Source: Tieghemiomyces parasiticus
Taxonomy: Eukaryota > Kickxellomycota > Dimargaritomycetes > Dimargaritales > Dimargaritaceae
Assembly (NCBI GenBank): GCA_027575765.1
Contig: JANBPT010000095.1
Coordinates: 1 to 64,000, forward strand
Direction of reading: 5' to 3'
Length of the DNA: 64,000 nt
In this document: positions 11,376 through 22,699 of the stretch, piece after piece
Layout of the letters: every line of letters starts with the position of its first letter
Numbering within the stretch: position 1 is the stretch's first letter
Notes under the pieces: model-generated
What the model was told of the DNA's origin: nothing
Seen by the model: the letters and a program-made list of their open reading frames with translations, nothing else
Databases searched by the model: none
Position numbers and translations under genes: made by a program

Positions 11376-12368
11376 CTAGAGACATGCCAGCGTGAAGAGG
11401 ACGAGACCGGCCGATAGGCCGAGGGCGGAGGCAGTGACCGAGCCACCGCTGGTGGAGGTGTTCGTGGGCGAACTGGAGGAGCTCCCGGTGGAGTTGTCAC
11501 CCACCGTAATGTTCCCCGCGTCGAGACCGGTGGTGTTTGTGATAAAAGGCAGATAGTACGAAACGTGGGTGTAGAAGGCAATCCCGTCAGCCGCCCCACA
11601 ACTGGCAGTATTACTCGGCGAGTACCCGTAGCTGGTAACGCCAATCTGGGCGTAGCTGCCGTCAGAGGTGGATACGACTAAGGGGCCACCAGAGTCGCCC
11701 TGGCAGGTGTCCTTGCTGGGGTTGTCGGCCGTACAGACCTGGGGACCGTTGGAGTTGCTAAACGTCCCACCCAGCGTGATGCACTGTCTGGGGTCGCTCG
11801 ACACGGTCACGTTGACGGCCTCCAGGGTGCTGGCCTGCTGCGTCGTGTCCACGCCATTCGTCGAGCCCCAGCCAATGGCTGTGGCCTGGTCCCCACTCTT
11901 GATGGACGAGGTCAGAATCTTGACGGGCTGGACAGTACTGCTGAATGATACCTGCTTGGTCACCTTAACGAGGGCGATATCGTTCTCCAGGGTCTCAACA
12001 TTGAAGTTGGGGTGCACCACAATCTTGCTGCCCTTGTACTGGCTCGAGATGTCTGCAGAAAGGGTGCCTACCGTGAAGCCGAGGGACGCTGCCGGGTGGA
12101 CGATGCCCGTGTTTACGTCGGTGACGCAGTGCCCGGCGGTCAGGAACCACTCGTCGGAGAGGAGCGAGCAGCCACAGTCGATAAGCTCGTTGCCGCTGGT
12201 GATTTCGAGATGCGAAATGAAGGGGAATTGGGTGTCGCTAGACACCTTGGTCCCGCCGATGATTCGCCCAAACTGGGCGGCCTCCTTGGCAGTGGGGACG
12301 GCCACGACGGTGGTGGCCGCAAGGCATGCTGCCGAGAGGAGGCAGGCGGTCCGGACGAGGCTAGGCAT
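11376..12368 (-). CDS. Trypsin-like S1 serine protease, GPI-anchored
   Basis: This is one intronless frame of 330 residues from an ATG. A signal peptide covers about residues 1-23. A short pro-segment ends at Arg35, followed by IIGG, the usual zymogen cleavage site. The triad is complete: His80 in TAGHC, Asp130 in ENDIAL and Ser226 in GDSGGP. Asp220, six residues before the serine, is the S1-pocket Asp (chymotrypsin 189), so cleavage after Lys/Arg is expected. The C-terminus has a Ser/Thr-rich linker (about 285-310) and a hydrophobic tail, consistent with GPI anchoring outside the cell. Its nearest relative in the window is the inactive-looking protein at 14900-15916, in the same orientation. 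Extracellular proteolysis or host/prey interaction is inferred. Confidence 0.93.
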   Translation of the reverse strand: MPSLVRTACLLSAACLAATTVVAVPTAKEAAQFGRIIGGTKVSSDTQFPFISHLEITSGNELIDCGCSLLSDEWFLTAGHCVTDVNTGIVHPAASLGFTVGTLSADISSQYKGSKIVVHPNFNVETLENDIALVKVTKQVSFSSTVQPVKILTSSIKSGDQATAIGWGSTNGVDTTQQASTLEAVNVTVSSDPRQCITLGGTFSNSNGPQVCTADNPSKDTCQGDSGGPLVVSTSDGSYAQIGVTSYGYSPSNTASCGAADGIAFYTHVSYYLPFITNTTGLDAGNITVGDNSTGSSSSSPTNTSTSGGSVTASALGLSAGLVLFTLACL

Positions 12369-14899
12369 CGTTGATGAGGGCGAGTAGATATGGGGTGGTT
12401 ATGGGGGCAAGGTCGCCGAGCGAGCGAAGAGGGGAGCGGGGTCGAGCAGCGGAGGGGGAGGTATCCGTCGTCGAGGGGCGGTATACGTGGGGAAGAGCGG
12501 CGAGACCGCCGGGTGAAACGTAGGCGGCGGTCAGGGCAGGTTTACAGAGCAGGCCACCGGGTCGTTGGGACAGCGCCAAAGGGTCGGAGTTGTATAATAG
12601 ACTTCCGAGCGAGACTCGAGAGAAACCTTGGAAGGTAGCACAAACTAAAATAGGTGTCGGAAAAGCGCCGGGGTGAGCTCCGGGTACGACTGGGAGGGTT
12701 GAACAAAACCGTAGAAAATCGTGAAAACAAGGCTGTGGTAATACAGGGAGCAGGAACCGTCCGAGGATACTAGGCGGCACGACTGGCGAGAGCGGGGGAG
12801 GTAATACAAAGAGCGACGCAGGTGGCTGGATGGGCGGTTGTATATATAGAAAGGGGCGGGTGGGGGGACAGTGGGGACGGGTTGTCTGCTAAGGGGTAAC
12901 ACCGAAAAGTCGAAATGGGGTGGAGTGAGGGGGCGGCGGCGGGAAGTGTGGGCGAATCGCGGGCCGGTGTCAGCCTAAGGATCGGAGGGTTGGAAGTGCC
13001 CAGCGGCCAAATAGAATAGAACCTACCACGATGCTGTCCCCGGTGGACATCAGAGCCGCCCACTGCAGAGGCTGAGATGTACGTCGTCCCTGGCCAGCAA
13101 GGCCCTATCTTCACCGCCCACCCTGGGTGGGTCGGGGACAACGGGCGACCCCCGTCAGGGCCGTCAACCAGTATGCCAGATCGGTCGTCCGCGGTCTAGC
13201 TAGGGAGGGCGGCACACCAGGGACCGACACCTACCTCGCCTTAAGGAGGGTCGCAGCGCTTCCGCGACGTTACATCAACACGCCATCCATCCTCCTCCGT
13301 CTACGTCGCCTTGCCGTCCAGGGTCATGGGTCGAGCGCCATCGTGGACCCCGTCGCGGTACGGGGCGATACATCCGCACCAAGCCACCGTGTCCCCTGCA
13401 TTGGCCCGGCCCAGGGTCGTCGGTACCTGTTGCAAGCCTACACCACCCAAGGCACGGCAAGGACAGGAGACTCGCCATCGGGCCGGGTGCTTAGCCTTCA
13501 TGGCCTGCGCTCACTCGGGAAAGGGGCTTTAATTCTAGCACGGAGTGTCATTGGTCCGGCCGGTTGTGTCATGAGAAGCGGGGCTCCGCGCCATTGGGGC
13601 CGCGGTCCCGGATGCCAAGACTTTACCAGACTTGATCCGCCGCCACCTCTACGCCCCGGCACGCTCTACATCCCGGAATATCTCTGAAAATATGCATGTC
13701 AACCGTAGAGTCCAGCCGTGGCATGCCCCCCCCCACGACTCGGTCCCGAAATCCCACTTGGTCTAGCCTTGGATTATAACCTATCTTCCTTCGGCTCTCC
13801 TAAACGGCGTTTAATAAAACCCTTCTACTCTCGCCTCTACCCACTGCGTGCCCAAAACTACGGCGTTGCTCGACACTTTTTTAACCCCCCAGCCTCGTCT
13901 CCAATGGTCAGCCCCTGTGGCCAGAGTGAGGCCGAGGGAAAAGGGGAGGATGGGTTTCCGACTTGCCAATGTGGGCAGCCAGACCCCGGAGGGTGATCCC
14001 CGCCGTCGGACACAACCATTTGTAGTCTGTCTCGCTCCAAACTCCCCTCACCCGCCTTCGACTTGGGATTAGCACTTCTCATTACTCAATTGTTCGCAGA
14101 GGCTACGCCCAAAAGTAGTGAGGATTGGTCGCCTTCGGTTAGCCGCTCATTTCTAACCGCCTCTCGTCGCCATTGATGTCAACAGGATCGGTGCTGCCCA
14201 GTGTACAGCAGCAACTGTTGGAACGCGCCAGGTCCCCATTTCCAGCCTCCAGTGAAGGTCCAGATAGCGTGGAGGTGAGGGGCGTGTCTCTCACCATTGC
14301 TACCAACCACATTACCGATAGCATGATTTTCATTGCGCTGGATATTTTTATAACCTCAAACTGCCCCTCCTCCTCCTTATAGGGCCACCTTCCAACAGAA
14401 CTCCACATATCCCCTTCGAACCGTGCTACTTAAGTTTATCCCTTTTAAAGATGGGAGTGGTTTCCCACAGAGTACTTGTACGCTACTAAGATGCAGAGAC
14501 CACCGCCTCTATTCCCTCTCCGCATGTGTTGCCATTTTCTCAAGCTTATTTAATTTCCTGACCTGCTGACTCCAACTGAGAGCAGCGGTTATAGAATCGT
14601 CGATTGACGGTATGTACATTGTTTCTGTTGTCTGGATGTTATGCTGCCCAGCATGGTGGCCAACAAAGGTGGCATCGTCATGGTAAGGGTCAATAGGGGG
14701 TGCTTTATATAGGAATATGGTACCAAGAACTAAGTGATCGCTACCACTTCTAGCGTGGCAACCGGTAATGAACACCGAGACCGTTACAAATTAGGTGCAG
14801 AGATAAGGTGGTGGGAAACGTAAAAAAAAATATGGGTGGCCTCGGTGAGGGTATATAATAAGGACACGTTGGCGAGCCAAAGCACGGTGAGTTCGGTCC
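12369..14899. other. Intergenic, between the two S1-protease-family genes
   Basis: About 2.5 kb between two minus-strand genes. The part near 12400-12900 is GA-rich on the plus strand and is probably the promoter/5' UTR of the active protease. A 186-codon frame at 13127-13687 (+) begins at GTG and has no domain or splice support. Nothing else is recognisable. Confidence 0.5.
12841..12848 (-). promoter_or_regulatory. TATA-like box upstream of the active protease gene
   Basis: Palindromic TATATATA lies about 470 bases before the minus-strand ATG. The distance is long, so the assignment is tentative. Confidence 0.25.
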
Positions 14900-15916
14900 C
14901 TAGGTGGTCCGTGTTACAAGCAGGGTCAGGGTCAGTAGTAAGAGAGCACCGGTGATGGGGCCCGAATTGCGGGGGGACGTACCGCCCGTGCTGACGGGCG
15001 AAGCGATGGTATCGTCCGTGGTCGTCACGTTGGCCGGGGGCGCGGCAGGTTCACCCCCCGTACCAAAGGTGACGTCCTTCGCCGTCAGGCGTCCGTCTGT
15101 GGTCAGCCAGGGCAAATAGTAGGCTACTCGGGTAAAGTAGGCCAGACCACCGGGCTGGCCGCATGCCGTGTTGGTGCTGTTATAGGCCTTACCACTCATG
15201 AAACCGCTTAGGTACCACGCCGAGTCTTGGTTAATCAGGAGGGGGGCGCCGCCGTCATGCTCGCACAGGTCATTCGAGGGCTTTGTGGGCGCGCAGAGGA
15301 TGGGCCCGTTGGTGTAGTAATTGCCCACCAGGGACTGGCACTGCACCACGGTGCCCACACTGAACTCTGCGGCCTGCAAGGTACCCGGCGAGTGGCCCGC
15401 CGATGTCGAGGCCGGGTTAGCCCCAACCACTGTCGCGACATGTCCTTCGTCGGCTAGCTCGTTGTATACTTTCACGGTGCCCACGGTCTTACTGAGCGGG
15501 GCCGCATCGACCAGGTACACCACCGCCAGGTTATTGGCCAGAGCGTTGGCGGTGTAATTGGGGTGGATAGTGTAGTTTTGCACACGGACGTGGGTGCCTT
15601 CGATGGTGGGCAGGTCCTCCGTGGACCCCACCACTACTTCGACCCTAAGGTCGGTACGGACCTGGCCTTTGATGTCCATCATACACTGGGCAGTGGTGAG
15701 TACGGCGGTTGGCTCAACCAGGGTGCCCAAACACTGGCGGCGCTGACCGTCGGTGCTCACAAACACGTCGACGATGAAAGGGTACTGACCAGACTGGATG
15801 TCTACGCCACCCACCAGACGTCGCCGGAGGCCCACGTCTGCGGCACGGAGGCCCTCCGAGCCGAAGACACAGAGACAGGCGAGTATGAAGTAAACCAGAG
15901 TAGGTCCAGAGAGCAT
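14900..15916 (-). CDS. S1-protease homologue with all three catalytic residues lost (pseudoprotease)
   Basis: This intronless frame of 338 residues starts at ATG 15916. The order of parts matches the protease at 11376-12368: signal peptide (1-22), basic pro-segment ending RRR before LVGG, S1 fold, Thr-rich linker, hydrophobic GPI-type tail. The catalytic positions have changed. The His motif reads TTAQC (Gln77), the Asp motif ANNLAV (Asn129) and the Ser motif CEHDGGAP (Gly222). Other landmarks persist: the activation site, the Asp before the lost serine (Asp221), the S1-pocket Asp (Asp216) and several cysteines. The frame is intact over its full length, so this is not simple gene decay. Binding of substrates, inhibitors or partners without cleavage is the likely role (inference). 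Confidence 0.88.
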   Translation of the reverse strand: MLSGPTLVYFILACLCVFGSEGLRAADVGLRRRLVGGVDIQSGQYPFIVDVFVSTDGQRRQCLGTLVEPTAVLTTAQCMMDIKGQVRTDLRVEVVVGSTEDLPTIEGTHVRVQNYTIHPNYTANALANNLAVVYLVDAAPLSKTVGTVKVYNELADEGHVATVVGANPASTSAGHSPGTLQAAEFSVGTVVQCQSLVGNYYTNGPILCAPTKPSNDLCEHDGGAPLLINQDSAWYLSGFMSGKAYNSTNTACGQPGGLAYFTRVAYYLPWLTTDGRLTAKDVTFGTGGEPAAPPANVTTTDDTIASPVSTGGTSPRNSGPITGALLLLTLTLLVTRTT

Positions 15917-17424
15917 GGTGCGTTAGGGGAAACAGGTAGCTGAGCGGGTATAGAGTACGGTGTTTTGGCCAGAGAAGGGCTCTACCGATGGTGGATAATA
16001 ATGGTCAGCTGGCGTTCTGAACGGTCAGTGGGATATAAAATCTAAAACGCTAAACGTGCGCAAGGAAAAAATAAAGTTAAAATATGTGGCCGGTATACCG
16101 ACAGAGGGATAGTTAATCAAATCTCCAGCACTGCCATCGGGACTGGGTCATCCAGCGGACTTTATACAGCTGACGAGACAGCTGATAAGCAGCGAAAATA
16201 GGAAGGAAAAGGACAGCCGCGGCGGAGTATGCTGCTGCAGAAAGGATGGGTGTGATTGTCTCACTTCCCAGTTGGGTTATGAAGCAGGTCAGCACTTTCC
16301 AGTGATCACCGCCAGATAATGGGGCCTGACGTTAAAGAAGAAACCTGACAAACGGAGTGGCAAACTTGATCAGGTCATGCCTCGCAGAACCACAGACAAT
16401 CGGTACGGCCAACCTTTGAACGCAGAGAGGACCAGTGCGGTGGGGGAGGGGGGCTACAATGACAATGCCACCGCAGTGTGGGTTAACATGCAGTGCTGAG
16501 AAATAGGGTATGGTAGTGCCATTTTGGAAGTCCATAAGGGTCAATCCTACGCCTTCTTCAGGCATAATCTGGAACAGGCAACTGTTGGAAGCTGACCTTA
16601 CCACTGGGTGACCCGATTAGTTTTGGTCCGCTGGTCCACTAGAACCTCACCAGCATACCCCGCAGCAACAGTCGAGGCAATGTGATATAGGGCATAATGG
16701 TAACCCAACAGTTAAAGGTAGGAGGGCTCAAAGTCAACAATACCATCCTCCCTGCGTCTCAGTAGGGCGTTTAACTCACCATTGTTAGCAGAGTCGCTCG
16801 GCTGCATGCCCTGCGTCTATTTTTCTTCTTTTGGCACCAACAATACCGCCTCGAGGCCACTATTCACTTACCAATAACCCCTGAGCGGCGCGTGCCTGCC
16901 CTACCAGACCCCGGCTTGGCACCCTTCGGAGATTACCCCACGGGATACGTCAACCCGGCCAAGGGGCTATTGACATGCCATGTTTAGGCCTGACTGACTT
17001 TGTAGGGTACCAGTCAGTGCGCTAGACGGCTATTCGTTCCGCACAATTCTAAGGGATAAATATAGAATAGTCGTTGCGCTAAGACTATTAATGGTAAATT
17101 GGCCCCCTTTCTGTCAAGCGTCGGTTGCGCCGAGGCCGGGGCTCGGCTCTACGGCACTATAACGTTCACACTGGCATGCTCGGATAAAAACCTTCAACCA
17201 GGCATGTGCTATGATCTGAATCCGAAAGGCCTTCCAGCCGCACGATTCCACCGCGTGCCCCATACACGAGTTTTCTCCGCAAGTCAGGGTCCATTTCACT
17301 GCCGTCGTTCCGGGCCTGCCCAAAATTTTGAGTACAAGGCCAAACTCCCATGTATTACAAATTGTCCTGGTGGGGGGTAAAACCAGGGTGCAAGCATCAA
17401 GTCGGTCAGGTGCGACTCGGGAAG
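15917..17424. other. Intergenic, upstream of pseudoprotease and downstream of RhoGAP gene
   Basis: Short frames only (16113-16295, 16332-16604, 17099-17380). None has a domain or plausible splice partner. Moderately AT-rich patches lie near 16000-16100. Confidence 0.55.
16033..16040 (-). promoter_or_regulatory. TATA-like box of the pseudoprotease gene
   Basis: The minus strand reads TTTTATAT about 115 bases before the ATG at 15916. This suggests that the gene still has a promoter. Confidence 0.35.
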
Positions 17425-19911
17425 CTATACGTTGGCGCCGAAGACCATCGGGTAGTGGTCGATGGCGATGCGTACGAGACCACCTATGGTTGCACCGCTG
17501 GCCGGGTCGTACATGCGCATGTCCAAAGCTAGGTTATCGGACCGGACCAGGTTGGGCGTCCACACGATGGCCAGGTTGTGTGAAGTCATTTTGTTACTAT
17601 CGGCCCGTTCAGCGATTCTGTGGAGTAGCCGGAAGACGTGGGTCAGCACGAAACGACCGGGGGCATCCAGGGTAGGGAGTACTTGGTCGCGGATGAACCG
17701 TGCTCGGTCGGCGTCAGTAGCACACTCGGCCATGTCTGGCACCAAGTCGTACAGGGATACGGGCAGTACTGTGGTGGGCAGTTCGTGGAAGTACATCTTG
17801 AGAAGTACGGCAGCGACATGGACGCCTAGGGGGTCCAGGTCGACGGGAATACCGCAGTCGTAGTCCGCTTTGGTGGATTTGAGTTGGGCGCTACTGGGTG
17901 ACCGTCGGAAGATACCCTCGGTAGTCAGACCTAATCGATGGTGGATAATTAAGGGGGAGGGGAGGGGGATTGTAGTAGCCAGGTGACCGGGGTCGGTGGT
18001 AGTGAGTACGGAAAAACGCTAGATCAGGATATGGATATACCTCAGGTAAAGGGAAAGCCACCCGTGAGGGCTCAGGCTGAGCACAGTACCCATATACGCA
18101 TACTTACCTTGGGATTCCAAGTAAACAATGCAGTCGCGAATCACGGTGGGTAGACCTCGCTCGGCATCGGGTCCGGTCAAGTCGGCGAGGGGAACTCCAA
18201 ACATCGCCCCGGGCCGCGGGCCCGTCATGGTTGTTGGGTCGCCGCCCGGGCCCCGCCGTAGGGCCGCCGTCACCGCGCCAGGCGGCTCGAGGGTATCGTT
18301 GTAGCTGACGAGGTGGCGTTGTGGATAAGGGTAAGAGGCGAGAGGATACAGGTTAGCTAACCACTGGCTGGATTTTACGAAACTAGGGGGGCCTAGCTCA
18401 CTTGGGGGCTGGGCAGTGGCGCGTCAGTCTAGGCAGCAATATCTGCCAGGTCACCCGCCAGACCGCGGGTTACTTACGCTTGGACCTCGGGTGGTACGGA
18501 AATTTGGTCGAGCGGGACCAGGTGGGCCAAGTCGCTGAGGCGGTCAACCCAACTCAGCTTTTTGAAAAACTTGGGACTGGAAGTCACCGTTAGCATCCAA
18601 CGAGATGGGGGCGAGAAGGATTGTGATTAATGGCCAAATCGATGGGGGAGGGCATGTTCCATATGACAAGCACCAACAGGGTACGTGAAGCAGTATAAAA
18701 GGGATGGGCGAGGGGGGGGGAGCAGGAAAGGGCGCGGATAAAGATTAAGAGGAAAGGGGAGCAGTTGGTAGTGGTAAGGAGGAAAGGCTTAGGGTGCAGA
18801 CGGTGGGGAATGGCAGTTGGATGTGACGTAGCCGGTCGCGTTGTATATAACAACCCCACGCTGGGGGCCGGGCGGGGATACGGATACGTGTGTTGGCAGC
18901 GGTACTAGACCGTACACACGCATGTATAACCCCCCCCTTATCGGACAGAGAATGTCCAAATTATACCACCCCTATCCCAGAGGGGACACCCTACCGTAAT
19001 AGAAGGCGGGGTGGAGTGGGCAACTTAGTGGCAGAGACCCGTGGTCTCGTGACAACAGCGGAACCCAAGGCGTTGGGTAACGGCGTCTAGACAGTGGAGA
19101 GCAAACGTACCTGACAACGGCGCCCATCATATCCATGAGGACTCGGGTCCAAGTCGCCGGGTGGACCACATAGAGATTCTTGAGGTTTTTCTTGTACCTG
19201 GTCGTCACATCGTAGGTAGGCGAGGGGTGTGAGGGTCGAGGGTGAGTACAGGGTATGGTTAGCGCGCTACGCGGGCATGTCGAGGGCCATAATGTACAGA
19301 CGCTACGGGGACCCGTCGAACTTACTTGCGACTCAGGCTGCGGTAGGCCTTGAAGAGCCACGTCCAACCGGGGCGGTGGGTGGCTCCGCTGGTGAAGAGG
19401 ACGACGGTGTAATCATTCTCGACGAATTCATCTAGTTTGTACAAAATGATGCTGGGAGCAAGGGGGTCGTCGGTAGTAGAGGCGGGTGAGAAGGGCGACA
19501 AAAGCCCGGCCGTGGTTGGTCGAGAGGCGGGGGTGCTCAGGCGGGAGGCACTTACCTGAGTACCTTGTCATAGTCAACTTCCTTGGGGTCGAGGAAGTTA
19601 CAGGCGCAAAATACCAGCATGGGTTTGCTTTCAAAATCGACGCCTGAGTCGGGTGCATACAGAGGGGGGCGGCGACGACGCAAACAGCAGATGGGTCAGC
19701 CGCAGACTCGGTCGGGCGTTAATGGGCCGAGACCATGGCAGCAGCCCGACCGCTACTTACCGGCCTGGAAAATGATGCGGGTGGTCACGTAGTGAAATAG
19801 ATCGGCGTCGGAGGGGTACCGGGGGGCGACCACGGCGGTCTCCCCCGACATGGCCGACAGGACACTGATGCGGTCCGATACGAACGAGGCTGCTTTCCGC
19901 CAGTGGCTCAT
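17425..19911 (-). CDS. Sec14/CRAL-TRIO-like plus RhoGAP protein (ARHGAP1 type)
   Basis: The model is seven exons: 19911-19761, 19643-19556, 19451-19326, 19197-19111, 18576-18478, 18304-18108 and 17930-17425. Phases agree at every junction, giving 417 residues. The N-terminal half is a Sec14-like lipid-binding module with landmarks shared with human ARHGAP1 (ILYKLDEFVENDY, KYKKNLKNLYVVHP, SWVDRLSDL). A short Gly/Pro linker (about 190-216) leads to a RhoGAP domain (217-417) that would stimulate GTP hydrolysis by a Rho/Cdc42 GTPase. The arginine finger is Arg258 in GIFRR. Lys294 and Asn376 of the active face are kept, but the usual second arginine of the LLKxFxRELP motif is His298. A role in polarity and actin control at membranes is expected. 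Confidence 0.93.
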
Positions 19912-20379
19912 GGTTTAGACAGGAGGAGAGGGGAGGGGGGGGGATGGAGGAGACGGAGTGGTCGGGGAGGGGAAATGAGCGGGACGGGTAATGGGCGGAC
20001 CCAAGAGAGAGATGTGGACTAAAGGGGACGGAGGGGTGCTTATTGGGCCACCGCCGGGGGAAGGGGCAGGGCAAGGGCACATTTTATTGGTGGTCGCTTG
20101 GGACTCGGAGTCTGGGGGACATGCTACACGCCGGTTCCCTGGCGACTCGTTTCGTCAGCGTGTTGTATCACATGGTAGAGAGCAGTATCGCGGAGATAGG
20201 AGGGTGCATATAAGACTTGGTGGTCTTCGCACACACCCCGTGCCCGCCATTCACGGGTCTAGTACGTAGTTCTCAACATCCCTCCCTCCCCTTCCCCTCT
20301 GCCTACCGCTTCTCCAGTCTCGCCCTGTCATTTGCACCGTCCCCTCATCCGACCTTCGCATTCCCTACAAGCTGTCGCA
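19912..20379. other. Divergent promoter region, RhoGAP and quinone oxidoreductase genes
   Basis: A 468-base shared upstream region. It is GA-rich on the RhoGAP side and CT-rich just before the oxidoreductase ATG, with an ATATAAG motif near 20208-20214 facing the plus-strand gene. Confidence 0.5.
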
Positions 20380-21878
20380 ATGCAAGCCCTCGTGGTCCGT
20401 GACGGCTGGCTCAAGACCACCGCTGAACTCACCGTCAGCGAAAATGTCCCCGTCCCAACCCTCAAACCGGGCCAAGTGCTGGTCAAGGTCGTCGCCGCCG
20501 GGGCCAACTTTTTCGATATCCTAATGGTGAGTAAATGTGCTCAACCGAGTCGACCGTTTCGTAAAGCAACCCTGTACGCCCGTGCGGTCCTCTCCGCACT
20601 GCCATCTAGCCACGGAGCCTGCCGTCTTGTCCTATTCCCGCCTCCTCGTTTCACTTACCGCTTCCCAAGCTCCCCCTATCATTACCCTCGTACGTGACAG
20701 GTTCAGGGCAAGTACCAGGTCAAACCGCCGTTCCCGTTCACGCCGGGTGGCGAGTTTGCCGGCGTCGTGGTCGCGGCTCACCCTTCTGTTGAACTCAAGC
20801 AGCTAGCCATCGGTACCGCCGTCATGGGTTGTGACAAGTGGGGGGCTTACGCCGAATACATCGCCGTGTCCGCCGCTCAGGTCGTGCCCAAGCCAGCCCC
20901 GCTAAGCTTCGAGGAAGCCTGTGGTCTGACTATCACCTACCCGACCAGTTATGCCGGCCTTGTCCTACGGGCCAACCTACAGCCAGGTACGTTCCTCCGA
21001 CCCGCTCACCAGGCTACCCGCCCAGCACCGCGCGACCGTCGTCACATACCTCTTACCTTAACGACCGTTTCGAGTAGTAGAAATGTCTATTCGCGAGCGA
21101 GTTGACTAATCAACCCCCCCTCCCGCCCCGCGGCTGTATGCCCCTACTAACCTCGGCCCTACGCCCGCTTCGACAGGAGAGTACGTCCTGGTCCACGCCG
21201 CCGCCGGAGGTGTGGGACTCGCGGCGGTCCAGATCGCCAAGGTAGGGCGCACTGGCTCACGTGACCTCTACGCTGCCCAGGACAGCGACTGGCAACACTC
21301 GCCCATACCGATTTCCCTACTAACCCTCCTCCATCTTCATCTATCTTCCCCTTACTCAGCTGCTGGGAGCCCACGTGATCGCTACGGTCGGCTCGGATGA
21401 AAAGGCCGCCGTAGCACGGGCCCAGGGCGCGGACCACACCGTTAACTACCGCGATCCGGACTGGCCGGCCCGGGTCAAACGCCTGACCCCCCAGGGCCGC
21501 GGGGTGGACGTTGTCTACGACCCCGTTGGCCTAATTGATCTCTCCCTCAAATGCACCGCCTGGAACGGCCGGCTGGTGGTGGTTGGGTTCGCTGCAGGTA
21601 ACATCGAACGACTTGCCCTAAACCGGGTGCTGGTCAAAAATGTCGCCGTGGTGGGCCTGTATTGGGGGGCCTATCTGGTCCACGAACCGGCGCGGGTGTC
21701 TGAGGTTTGGGGTGCCCTACTACCCTGGTTTGCCCAGCGGAAATTCCGGCCTGTCGTGTACCCACAGGTCTTTGAAGGCCTGGCGCAGGTTCCGGCTGCC
21801 TTGGATACCATTGCATCCCGCGATTCATACGGCAAGGTTGTGGTCAAGGTGGGGACTGCCTCCGGTACCCACCTCTAG
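20380..21878 (+). CDS. NAD(P)H:quinone oxidoreductase, zinc-less MDR family
   Basis: The model is four exons, 20380-20526, 20701-20986, 21177-21241 and 21360-21878, with a perfect TACTAAC branch site near 21145; 338 residues. The N-terminal GroES-like half carries the QOR signature around FFDILMVQGKYQVKPPFPF-TPGGEFAG. The Rossmann half has the nucleotide-binding turn AAAGGVG at 152-158. The structural and catalytic zinc ligands of classical alcohol dehydrogenases are absent, as in quinone reductases. It probably reduces quinones with NAD(P)H in the cytosol or mitochondria. No targeting peptide is obvious. Length matches the family. Confidence 0.93.
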
Positions 21879-22699
21879 CGGACAAGAATAGTACTTTAGG
21901 TATCGAAAGGCCGACCCCCTGTAGCTGCGACGGTTAGCCTCTGCGACACTGTATCAATAGATAATCATCGGTCAACCTGGTTGCCGCACGGCACGTTCAT
22001 TCGACCGTTTCAAATAAATAGCTCACCTGATAATAAGGGAAATTAACATGCTCCCATCGTCGGACCCACGCAGCAGCGTCTCTGCGGGCTTGTGCAATGA
22101 ACTATCTTTAAACCCGACCCCAACAACGATGTCGATACGTACCAATGTGGGGGCGTCCGTCTGCCCGTGCACCCTGGATTCGTTGCCCTCGCATCGACCA
22201 CGCAGACGAAGGATTAACTCAATTTCACGACCGGGTGAATATAGTCGTCGTGTTCACCGTTGGCTAAGTGGTAAACTTGATTTACTGCTTGGCTTCATCA
22301 GCAACGCGGTGGGGGGAGGGTCAATTATCATTTGATGCTGACAATGTCAGCACAACGTCTACCCCATCCCCGCTCCCTGGCTGGTCGGAGGAGAGAGACG
22401 GAAACTAGCTTTTTGCCCCTACCATACCTCTCGCCCATGCCCGGAGCCCGCAGACGCGTCACGGTATCCCTGTTAGGGCTACTCTTCGCAGCTACACGTC
22501 ATAGTGGCCTACTTTGGGATACTCCCCCCCGGTTCAGATCACTACTCTAGGAATGCATTTGTCAACCTGCCTATTTCCGCTCTCCTCAGTCCGCATTTTA
22601 CCTCTCGCCGCTTCACCTACCTAGCGGCCCGCTCATTTAACCCTCCCCGGCCAGCCGACTTACTTTAGCGCCGTATAGCACCGCCTCCGCCCCTCTAAC
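21879..22699. other. Intergenic, quinone oxidoreductase to ABC1-family gene
   Basis: The first part is the 3' UTR with a polyadenylation motif. The last ~150 bases are the CT-rich promoter of the next gene. A TGGCTAAGTGG box near 22260 looks like a tRNA A box but has no matching arms. Confidence 0.55.
22013..22018 (+). terminator. AATAAA polyadenylation motif
   Basis: AATAAA lies about 135 bases after the oxidoreductase stop codon, a normal distance for a fungal 3' end. Confidence 0.4.

Noticed and set aside
13127..13687. 186-codon open frame on the plus strand
   Set aside because: It starts at GTG, is Arg/Gly/Pro-rich, has no domain or splice context and sits in a probable promoter region.
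22240..22340. Perfect tRNA A-box-like TGGCTAAGTGG
   Set aside because: No GGTTCRANNCC box or cloverleaf pairing follows within the right distance.
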